From: Candidatus Ruthenibacterium merdigallinarum
GTDB taxonomy: Bacteria > Bacillota > Clostridia > Oscillospirales > Ruminococcaceae
Direction of reading: 5' to 3'
NCBI GenBank assembly: GCA_019113785.1
Contig: DXGT01000004.1
Location: 1-37,470, forward strand
DNA: 37,470 nucleotides
Shown here in pieces: positions 16,537 through 23,102 of this stretch. Every line of letters starts with the position of its first letter. Positions within the stretch are counted from its first letter, which is position 1. The position numbers and the translations under genes are program-made. The notes beneath the pieces were generated by a model. It saw only the letters and a program-made list of their open reading frames with translations. It searched no databases and was not told where the DNA came from.

Positions 16537-17046
16537 TCAGGATGTGAAGTATGACATGATGCTCAGCAGCCCGCTCGACAGCTCGTCCGCAAAGCGGCCA
16601 AAGCCCGTCTTGGTGCGGGTGACCGAGTTCTCGGCCTTGCCCGACACATAGATGATCTGGCTCTGGTCCAGCTTGACAAGGCCCAGCTGGTCCTGCGCGT
16701 ACTGCTCGACCTGCGTGATGTTCGCCTTCATCTCCATCTCGTTGCTGAGATAGGCGTACTCGCTTTGCAGTTCCACCAGCTGCTGCTGCTGCGTCTGGAT
16801 GTCGCCGGTCAGCTCCGTCACTTTCGTCTGCGAGAACAGCACACTCAGCATCAGGCCCGCCATCAGGGCCCCCATCAGCATCAGCGACAGCGTCTGCATG
16901 CTGACGGGCAGGCGGCGGAGCAAGCCCTTCTTCTTCGGCGTCTTTACAACGCGCAGCTCCTCGCGCCGGCGCTCGGGGCGCGGCGCAAAGGTCGCAAGGT
17001 CGTACTCCGGCTGCATGCGCGGCGCGGCGTTCATATTCTGCTGCAA
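16537..17046 (-). CDS. ftsL: FtsL-like septum formation protein
   Basis: A 169-residue bitopic membrane protein. A basic cytoplasmic tail (ERRREELRVVKTPKKKG) precedes one transmembrane helix (about 49-71). A coiled coil follows (QTQQQQLVELQSEYAYLSNEMEMKANITQVEQYAQ) with the ending AQDQLGLVKLDQSQIIYV that is typical of FtsL/DivIC proteins. FtsL joins FtsQ and FtsB to activate the FtsW-PBP pair. Position between rsmH and the PBP gene is the standard place for ftsL. The start is a TTG at 17046 with AAAGGAGG nine bases upstream; the next in-frame ATG has no ribosome site at the right distance. About 30 residues after the conserved end (SVTRTKTGFGRFADEL...) are unexplained. Confidence 0.85.
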   Translation of the reverse strand: MQQNMNAAPRMQPEYDLATFAPRPERRREELRVVKTPKKKGLLRRLPVSMQTLSLMLMGALMAGLMLSVLFSQTKVTELTGDIQTQQQQLVELQSEYAYLSNEMEMKANITQVEQYAQDQLGLVKLDQSQIIYVSGKAENSVTRTKTGFGRFADELSSGLLSIMSYFTS

Positions 17047-17109
17047 GGCTCCTCGCCTCCTTTCCCTTTCCTCCCGGCGCGCCGGCTCACGAAACGCCCG
17101 CGCCCCGTT

Positions 17110-18033
17110 TTACAGTTTTTCCACAATGCGCAGCTTCGCGCTGCGCGCGCGCCGGTTTTCCTCCTGTTCAGCGGCCGACGGCTCAATGGGTTTGCGCGTG
17201 ACAAGGCGGGCTTTGGCCTTCCCTCCACACACGCACACCGGAAATTCCGGCGGGCACGTGCAGGCCGTGGCCCACTGCTTGAAACGCTGTTTGACAAGCC
17301 TGTCCTCCAGCGAGTGGAACGTGATGATGCAAAACCGACCGCCGGGGCGCAGCGCCGCGAAAATGGCGTCCATGCCCTCGCTCAGCGCGTCCAGCTCGCC
17401 GTTCACGGCGATGCGCAGCGCCTGGAACGTGCGGCGCGCGGGGTTTTTCGCCTTGCGGCGCACCGCGCTGGGCACGGCCCCGGCCACAATCGAGGCAAGG
17501 CGGCCCGTCGTCTCGATGGGTTCTCTCTCTCGCTCGCGCACGATGCGCCCCGCGATCTGCCAGGCGTTCGGCTCCTCGCCGTATTCGTTCAGGATGCGCG
17601 CCAGCTCCTCGCGCGGGAGCGTCGCCACCAGATCCGCGGCTGTGGGGCCCGTCTGGCTCATGCGCATGTCGAGCGGCGCGTCGGCGAGATACGAAAAGCC
17701 GCGCCCGGCGTCGTCCAGCTGATGGGACGAGACGCCGAGGTCGAGCAGCGCGCCGTCGAGGCCCTCGACGCCGAGGCGCTCGAGCACCTTGTCCGCATAG
17801 CGGAAATTTTCCCGCACCACCGTGGCGGGCAGGCCCGCAAGGCGCTGCGCCGCGGTTTTGACGGCGTCCGGGTCCTGGTCGAGGCTGATGAGCCTCCCGC
17901 CCGCAAGGCGGGAAGCGATCTCTCTTGAGTGCCCCGCCCCGCCCGCAGTGCCGTCGAGATATGTGCCTTCCGGCTGGATGGCAAGCCCCTCAAGGCATTC
18001 TGCGAGGAGGACGGGGACATGATGAAACTCCAT
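17110..18033 (-). CDS. rsmH: 16S rRNA (cytosine1402-N4)-methyltransferase RsmH
   Basis: A 307-residue SAM-dependent methyltransferase (formerly MraW) that modifies C1402 of 16S rRNA in the P site. The N-terminus MEFHHVPVLLAE, the SAM loop YLDGTAGGAGHS, the motif DGALLDLGVSSHQLDDAGRGFSY, and the C-terminal FHSLEDRLVKQRF with the TCPPEFPVCVCG cysteine cluster are all family traits. The ORF track adds 12 residues. I use the ATG at 18033 because GGGGGT lies eight bases upstream and this is the normal N-terminus. mraZ ends four bases before this start, so translational coupling is likely. Confidence 0.96.
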   Translation of the reverse strand: MEFHHVPVLLAECLEGLAIQPEGTYLDGTAGGAGHSREIASRLAGGRLISLDQDPDAVKTAAQRLAGLPATVVRENFRYADKVLERLGVEGLDGALLDLGVSSHQLDDAGRGFSYLADAPLDMRMSQTGPTAADLVATLPREELARILNEYGEEPNAWQIAGRIVREREREPIETTGRLASIVAGAVPSAVRRKAKNPARRTFQALRIAVNGELDALSEGMDAIFAALRPGGRFCIITFHSLEDRLVKQRFKQWATACTCPPEFPVCVCGGKAKARLVTRKPIEPSAAEQEENRRARSAKLRIVEKL

Positions 18034-18037
18034 GGCG

Positions 18038-18457
18038 TCAGACCCCCAATTCTTCCATAGCGGCGGCAATGCTGGCGCTGTCGAGAGTTTCGTTCATCTT
18101 CTTCCAGGCCGCGGTGTCCCAGATCTCGGCATGGCCGCCCACGCCGATGATGGTGACGTCTTTTTTCAGGCCCGCGTGCGCGCGCAGCGCGCCCGTCAAA
18201 AGGATACGGCCCTGTTTGTCCGGCTGCACCTGCGCGGCCGAAGCGAACAAAAAGCGCTGGATGTTGCTCGTTTTTACGATGCTCTTCTCGGCAAGCAGCG
18301 CGGCCACGCGCTCCCACTCTTTTTCCGGGAACGCGACCAGGCAATTGTCGAGCCACCGCGTGACGATGAACTGCGGGCCCATCTCGTCGCGGAATTTGGG
18401 CGGGAAGTTCACGCGGCCCTTGTCGTCGATGGCATAGCTGTACTCGCCGATCAACAT
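18038..18457 (-). CDS. mraZ: Transcriptional regulator MraZ
   Basis: A 139-residue AbrB-like double-barrel DNA-binding protein that represses or modulates its own division operon. Two SpoVT/AbrB-like repeats are visible: GEYSYAIDDKGRVNFPPKFRD at the N-terminus and QVQPDKQGRILLTGALRAHAGL near residue 77. The length is normal. It is the first gene of the division cluster. Upstream are a strong promoter and four repeats of the GTGGGG type at a 10-bp period, which fits the known binding mode of MraZ rings. The ribosome site is weak: a GGAAGGG about 13 bases before the ATG. Confidence 0.96.
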   Translation of the reverse strand: MLIGEYSYAIDDKGRVNFPPKFRDEMGPQFIVTRWLDNCLVAFPEKEWERVAALLAEKSIVKTSNIQRFLFASAAQVQPDKQGRILLTGALRAHAGLKKDVTIIGVGGHAEIWDTAAWKKMNETLDSASIAAAMEELGV

Positions 18458-18497
18458 GTCCGCCGCCGCCCTTCCGTCACGTCATCCACGCGGGTTT

Positions 18498-18533
18498 CCC
18501 CACATAGGCCCACTTATCCCTACTTCTCCCCAC
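18498..18533 (-). promoter_or_regulatory. Four MraZ boxes at a 10-bp period
   Basis: On the minus strand GTGGGG, GTAGGG, GTGGGC and GTGGGG follow each other at exactly 10-bp intervals (plus-strand ends at 18533, 18523, 18513, 18503). Known MraZ boxes are TGGG-type repeats with the same spacing. They lie just downstream of the -10 element, so bound MraZ would block initiation or early elongation. Confidence 0.85.
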
Positions 18534-18544
18534 TCGGTATCTCT

Positions 18545-18573
18545 ATTATACGGTCACTTGTGGGAAAATGCAA
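18545..18573 (-). promoter_or_regulatory. Promoter of the mraZ division cluster
   Basis: TTGCAT and a perfect TATAAT are separated by 17 bp on the minus strand. Transcription would begin about 90 bp upstream of the mraZ start codon, at the edge of the MraZ boxes. Confidence 0.85.
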
Positions 18574-18662
18574 CCATTTTTTGTGAGAAAATACGAATGG
18601 GCGAAAGTTTCACAAAGGAGCGCGCGCAAACCCTTTTGCGCTTTGAGCGGCCGCAGGGCGCG

Positions 18663-18718
18663 AAAACGGGGCGGCGCCCCTTTCGCACTGCCGCGAAAAG
18701 GGCGCCGCCCCGCTTTTC
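18663..18718 (-). terminator. Terminator-like hairpin upstream of mraZ
   Basis: A 20-bp GC-rich stem with one mismatch (18667-18686 with 18693-18712) lies between the 3' end of the transporter operon and the mraZ promoter. It has A/T runs on both sides, the better T run being on the plus strand. It probably insulates the division cluster from the upstream operon. Confidence 0.65.
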
Positions 18719-18753
18719 TTTGTATGATTTTTACGACATTCCCCTGCCGCGCT

Positions 18754-19902
18754 TTACCGGGCGCTTTTCCCGCATCCGGCGCGCCCCGCGCGGGCGATGC
18801 AAATGCGCCGGGGCCCGCTTGCAGGCGGGGCGGCTTTTGCGCCCTGCGCCGCCGGGCCGCTCTCCTCTTGTGCGCGGCGGGCGGCTTTGCGCGGGCCTTC
18901 TTCGCCGCGCCCCGCCGCCGCATAAATGGCCAGCGCGGCCCATGCGACCGCAAGGTGGGCGGCGCAGCGCAAAAGCGCCATCTTTGCCTGCACGTCTTTT
19001 TCAAACGGGCGCAGGGACAGCCACGCGCGCACGCCGTCGGCAAACTGCCCGGCCAGCGCGGGCCAGAAGGAAAAATCGCTCCAGCGCGCGGGGATCATCC
19101 AGCCCGGCAGCGCGCCGAGCGCCGCCGGCAAGGCCAGCGCGGCGCACACCGACAGCGCTAGCAATGCTGCGCCGCGCGCAGGGGGTGCAAGCGCGCACGC
19201 GCTGCGCAAAAGCCGCGCCGCCAGCACCAGCGCCGCGAGGACCAGCGGCGCAAAGCACAAAGCCTTCGCCAGGGCCGCCGTGCCTGCGCCCACACAGACG
19301 GCGTCCGGCTCGCCGAGGCCTGCGGCCGCGGCAAACGCGCGCGCCGAGTCGGTTTCCTCTGCGCCGGGTTCGCCCTGCAATTCCACACAGGTGAACGCCT
19401 CGTCCTCCCCTGCGCCCGCCAGCGCCAATAGCCCGCCGCCTGCAAACACGCCGCGCACCGTGTACGCGCGGCGCGCGCCGTCCTGCGTCTCCATCGTCAG
19501 CGGCAGGCCCACGACGTCGGCCGCGCCGAACAATTCCTGCGCCAGCGCCTCGCTCAGCGCGCAGCCGGCGGCGTCCTGCGCGCCGGGCATGCCGCCGCAC
19601 AAAAAGTCCGCCGCAAAGCACGCGCCGCCGTCGCCGCAGAAGGCGATCACCTCGGCCTGCGCCGCGGTGCGCGGTGTGCGCACCGTGCGCCGCTCCTGCC
19701 GCCAGAAGGTGGGGACGCCCTGCCCCGCCTCCTGCGCATAGCGGCGCGCCGCCTGTACCTGCGCGGCGGGCAGGGGCGTTTCGTACCGCAGGCCGGCGGC
19801 CGGATACAGCGCCTCGGCGCGCTGCGCCGCGCGCAGGGCGAAGAACAGGCACAGCCCGCACGCCGCGAGCGCCAGCGCGCGCAGCAACCGGCGCGCGCTC
19901 AT
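18754..19902 (-). CDS. MacB-like membrane protein, permease-like, no ATPase
   Basis: A 382-residue protein. An N-terminal transmembrane helix (about 5-25) is followed by an extracytoplasmic region of about 200 residues. This contains LSEALAQELFGAADVVGLPL and AYTVRGVF, which recall the periplasmic core domain of MacB/FtsX-type ABC permeases. Three hydrophobic segments follow (about 215-235, 245-265 and 310-328), and the last 50 residues are basic and low in complexity. FtsX-like permeases normally work with an ATPase of the LolD/MacB type, but none is encoded nearby. The start overlaps the upstream adaptor gene by ATGA, so the two are coupled. The family call is tentative, since similarity is by eye and over short motifs. 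Confidence 0.55.
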   Translation of the reverse strand: MSARRLLRALALAACGLCLFFALRAAQRAEALYPAAGLRYETPLPAAQVQAARRYAQEAGQGVPTFWRQERRTVRTPRTAAQAEVIAFCGDGGACFAADFLCGGMPGAQDAAGCALSEALAQELFGAADVVGLPLTMETQDGARRAYTVRGVFAGGGLLALAGAGEDEAFTCVELQGEPGAEETDSARAFAAAAGLGEPDAVCVGAGTAALAKALCFAPLVLAALVLAARLLRSACALAPPARGAALLALSVCAALALPAALGALPGWMIPARWSDFSFWPALAGQFADGVRAWLSLRPFEKDVQAKMALLRCAAHLAVAWAALAIYAAAGRGEEGPRKAARRAQEESGPAAQGAKAAPPASGPRRICIARAGRAGCGKSAR

Positions 19903-21206
19903 TCTTCCACCCGCACGCGCGCGCCCTCGCTGAGGGCTTTCGACGCGCCCGTCACAATGCGGTCGCCCGGCGCGACGGAGCCCGTCACGGCCACGATGTC
20001 CGCGCCGCGCGCCTCCACCTGCACGGCCATGCGCTCCAGCACGGTCTGCGCGCCCAGGACGGTCTGGCGCTCGCGCGCGGCATAGACGAACGTCCCCTGC
20101 GCGTCCTGGCGCACGGCCTGCGCGGGCAGGCACATCGCGTACTCGGCCTCGCTGAGCGTGATGCGCGCCGACGCCGCGCCCTCGCGCCACTGGGCGTCCG
20201 GCAGGCGCGCCGTCACCTGCACGCCGCCGTCCTCGAGCGCGCGCACGGCGTCGATCGACGCCTGGGCTTCGCCGCTCTGCTCCTGCGAGACCGTCGCCGC
20301 CGCGCCCGCCTGCGCGAGCTGCGCGTCCTCGCCGTACAGCGCCGCCTCGAACACATAGCCGCCCGCCGCCGTCGCAAGGGTGCACGCCTCGCCTTGCGCG
20401 GCCTGCCCGGGCGCGAGGCTCCATGTGAGCAGCGTGCCGTCCGCCTGCGCGCACAGCGCATAGCCGTCGTCCGCAAGCGCCTCGAGCGCCGCGAGCTGCG
20501 CCTCCAGCGCTTCGATTTGCAGCGCCAGCACCCCGGCCTGCGCCGCATTTTCCCGCTCGGCCTGCGCGGCGGCGGCCTGCGCGTCATGGTAGGCGGCGAT
20601 GGCCGCGTCGCGCGCCTGCTGGGCTTGCAGGGCCGCGCGGTTGGCTGCTTCCAGCGCCTCCTTCGCGCTTTGCACGGCCGCTTCGTCCGGCGGGTCGGCC
20701 GCCTGCGCCGCATCGAGGGCCGCCTGGGCCCCGCGCACGTCCTCATAGGCCCAGTCCAGCGCGGTCTGGGCCGCGGCGGCCTGCGAGGCGTCCGCTGCAT
20801 CCGTCTGCAAAAGGGCGTCGCGCTGGGCGCGCAGAAGCGCGAGCTGCGCGTTCGCCTGCCGCGCGGCCCGCTGCGTCTGCGCCTCGTCGAACTGCGCGAT
20901 GCGCTGCCCGGCCTGCACGCGCTCGCCCTCCTGCACCAGCAGGCTTTGCACCACAGCCCCCTCGGGCGCGGCCTGCACCTCGCGCGCAGCGGCTCGCACC
21001 GTCCCCTCGGCGGCGGCCTCCACGCGCACCACGCCGCGCGCGGGGCCCGTCAGCGTCACGGTGGGCAGCGCGGCCTGCGCCGCGCCCTGCGCCGCGAGCG
21101 TCAGCACCAGCATCGCCGCGAAAAAACGCGCGGCGCGCCGCAGCGCCGCGTCGCCCTCCCTTTCGCGCAGCGCCGAAAGCGCGGCGCGCATATCCGGCAG
21201 CTTCAT
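19899..21206 (-). CDS. HlyD-like membrane fusion/adaptor protein
   Basis: A 435-residue protein with an N-terminal hydrophobic segment (about 32-50). A lipoyl-like half motif follows (PEGAVVQSLLVQEGERVQAGQRIAQFD). Then comes a long alpha-helical hairpin of Ala/Gln/Glu-rich coiled coil (about 110-240), the second lipoyl half (LADDGYALCAQADGTLLTWSLAPGQAAQGEA) and beta-barrel domains ending GDRIVTGASKAL. This is the layout of periplasmic adaptor or membrane fusion proteins such as HlyD, MacA and YknX. In Gram-positives these assist ABC exporters. Here it lies downstream of sugar-type import permeases, which is unusual. The ATG at 21206 has AAAGGGGAG upstream; an ATG at 21224 overlaps the previous stop as ATGA and could also be used. 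Confidence 0.8.
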   Translation of the reverse strand: MKLPDMRAALSALREREGDAALRRAARFFAAMLVLTLAAQGAAQAALPTVTLTGPARGVVRVEAAAEGTVRAAAREVQAAPEGAVVQSLLVQEGERVQAGQRIAQFDEAQTQRAARQANAQLALLRAQRDALLQTDAADASQAAAAQTALDWAYEDVRGAQAALDAAQAADPPDEAAVQSAKEALEAANRAALQAQQARDAAIAAYHDAQAAAAQAERENAAQAGVLALQIEALEAQLAALEALADDGYALCAQADGTLLTWSLAPGQAAQGEACTLATAAGGYVFEAALYGEDAQLAQAGAAATVSQEQSGEAQASIDAVRALEDGGVQVTARLPDAQWREGAASARITLSEAEYAMCLPAQAVRQDAQGTFVYAARERQTVLGAQTVLERMAVQVEARGADIVAVTGSVAPGDRIVTGASKALSEGARVRVEE

Positions 21207-21220
21207 GCCGCTCTCCCCTT

Positions 21221-22075
21221 TCATCCTTCTTTCAGCCCGGCGCTCTGGATGCCGAGCTCGAGATAGTCCTGCCCGAACAGGAACACCAGCACCGCGGGCG
21301 CGAGCATCAGCAGGCTGGCCGCGCACGCGAGCGACAGCGCCGAGGCCGGCACCTGCGGCAGATACAGCGACAGCGGCCACAGCGCCTGGTTTTTCAAAAA
21401 CGTCATCGGCTGCTCCACAGCGCCCCACGCCTCGAGAAAGCACAGTACACACGCCGACAGAATGCCCGGCATGCCCAGCGGCAAACCGATCGACCAGAAC
21501 GTGCGCGCATAGCCCGCGCCGTCGAGCGCGGCCGCCTCCAGCAAGCTGCGCGGCACGCTGTCAAAGCCCTTTGCCATGATGAACACGGGGAACGCCGAGA
21601 ACGCGCCCGGCAGGATGACGGCCCACATCGTGTCCATCAGGCCCAACGCGTCCAGCACAAGATAGCTGGGCACCATCGTCACCTGGAACGGCAGCAGCAT
21701 CAGCACCGTATACACCGCCAGCAGCGGCCGGCGCAGCCGAAAGCGCAGGCGCGACAGGGCCCACGCCGCGCCCGCGCCCGCCAGCAGCTGCCCTGCCACC
21801 TGCCCGAAGGCCTGCGCGCAGGTGTTCCAGAACATCACGAAGAACTGCGGCGTGTCGAAGAGCAGCTGCACGGCGGGCGCGAGGCTGGGTGCGGGCGGCC
21901 ACAGCGGCCAGACGGCGTACCCCTCGCCCGCGCCGAGCGCCGGGCTCAGCGCCGCGGCCAGCGCGCTCTGGCCCGTGACGGCGCCGCACGCCATGCACCA
22001 CACCGCCGCCCACGAGAGCGCCGCCGGCGCGCACAGCACAGCCAGCGCCGGCCCCGCACCGCCCCGGCGCCTCAT
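21221..22075 (-). CDS. Carbohydrate-type ABC permease (MalG-like)
   Basis: A 284-residue inner-membrane permease of the binding-protein-dependent (MalG/LacG-like) family with about six helices. The cytoplasmic EAA loop, which docks the ATPase, reads EAAALDGAGYARTFWSIGLPLGMPGI (about 195-220). Other MalG-like marks are FWNTCAQAFGQVAGQLLAGAGAAWALSRL and MLLPFQVTMVPSYLVLDALGLMDTMWAVILPG. The ORF track starts far upstream; the true ATG at 22075 overlaps the stop of the other permease as ATGA, showing coupling. No ATPase gene is in the window, so a shared MsmX/UgpC-type ATPase encoded elsewhere would be needed. Substrate unknown. Confidence 0.9.
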   Translation of the reverse strand: MRRRGGAGPALAVLCAPAALSWAAVWCMACGAVTGQSALAAALSPALGAGEGYAVWPLWPPAPSLAPAVQLLFDTPQFFVMFWNTCAQAFGQVAGQLLAGAGAAWALSRLRFRLRRPLLAVYTVLMLLPFQVTMVPSYLVLDALGLMDTMWAVILPGAFSAFPVFIMAKGFDSVPRSLLEAAALDGAGYARTFWSIGLPLGMPGILSACVLCFLEAWGAVEQPMTFLKNQALWPLSLYLPQVPASALSLACAASLLMLAPAVLVFLFGQDYLELGIQSAGLKEG

Positions 22076-22956
22076 GCGCCGCCCCCGCGCATGGCGCGCT
22101 GCAGCGGCAGCGCCAGTGCCAGCAGCGCCAGCGCCGACAACACGGCCGCCGCCGTCAGGCGGCCCATATCCAGCGAGGCGAACCAGTTGTTGAACAGATG
22201 CTGCAAAAGATAGATGCTCTCGTGCGGGTAGCTGCCCGCGACGAGATACGCCTCGCGGAAGGCTTTGAACGCGTTGACAAGGCTCAGCAGCGCCGTAAGC
22301 GCCAGCGTGGGCGCAAGCTGCGGCAGCGTGATGCGCCGCAATGTCTGCCAGCGCGTGGCGCCGTCCACGGCGGCGGCCTCGTACAGGCTGTCCGGCACGG
22401 CGCCGAGGCCCGCCAGCCACAGCACCATGTCATAGCCGGCGTTTTTCCAGACGTAAGTGCCCACCAGCACCCAGAACGCCGCGCCCGTGCCCATGAAATC
22501 GACCTCCTGCGCGCCCAGCGCCGCCAGCAGGCCGTTCACCGCGCCCCTGCGCGCAAACAGCACCTGCCACAGCAGCGCCACGCTGGCCACAGGGAGGGCC
22601 ATGGGCAGCAGAAAGGCGGTTTTCAGCCGGCGGGCGGCACGCGGCGCGCGGCCTTTCGCCAGCGGGCGCACCGCCAGCGCCAGCGCGAAGCTGACTGCCA
22701 GCAGCAGCGGCACGCACACGCACAGAAAGCGAGCCGTGTTGCCCGCCGCCAGCCGGAACGCCGCGTTGCCCAGCACCGCGCGGTAGTTTGCAAGGCCCGC
22801 ACCCTGCGTGCCCAGCGCGTTTGTAAAGCTGCGGCGCACCGTCTCGGCGAACGGCGCCAGCACGAACAGCGCCGTGCCCAAAACGCTGGGCAGCAAAAAG
22901 CACGCGGCCGCGGCCGCCTCGCGCCTTTGCGCGCGCCCGTTCCGCTTGTGCGCCAT
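22072..22956 (-). CDS. Carbohydrate-type ABC permease (MalF/UgpA-like)
   Basis: A 294-residue membrane permease with six predicted helices. The N-terminus KRNGRAQRREAAAAACFLLPSVLG resembles UgpA/LacF-type permeases, and the EAA loop reads EAAAVDGATRWQTLRRITLPQLAPT. It would pair with the following MalG-like permease as the channel for the lipoprotein encoded upstream. Two starts are possible: the ATG at 22956 (AAAGGGG nine bases upstream) and the ATG at 22965 (AAGGG seven bases upstream). I use the first. The ORF track's start at 23010 has no ribosome site. About 150 bp separate it from the lipoprotein gene, with no clear terminator. Confidence 0.88.
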   Translation of the reverse strand: MAHKRNGRAQRREAAAAACFLLPSVLGTALFVLAPFAETVRRSFTNALGTQGAGLANYRAVLGNAAFRLAAGNTARFLCVCVPLLLAVSFALALAVRPLAKGRAPRAARRLKTAFLLPMALPVASVALLWQVLFARRGAVNGLLAALGAQEVDFMGTGAAFWVLVGTYVWKNAGYDMVLWLAGLGAVPDSLYEAAAVDGATRWQTLRRITLPQLAPTLALTALLSLVNAFKAFREAYLVAGSYPHESIYLLQHLFNNWFASLDMGRLTAAAVLSALALLALALPLQRAMRGGGA

Positions 22957-23102
22957 CGCCGCCATCCCCTTTCCCTTCGCCGTCCCGGTTTCTTTCAGCA
23001 TACCGCGCAAAGCTCAAAAAAGCCTGAAAGACGAAAAAACGCAGAAAAAGCGCGGGGCACGCCGTTTTTCCGCGCCCCGCGCTCCTTCTCTTTTCCAATC
23101 GC

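Noticed and set aside
19903-20454. N-terminal extension of the MacB-like ORF
   Set aside because: It overlaps the HlyD-like gene in another frame; the ATGA-coupled ATG at 19902 is the real start.
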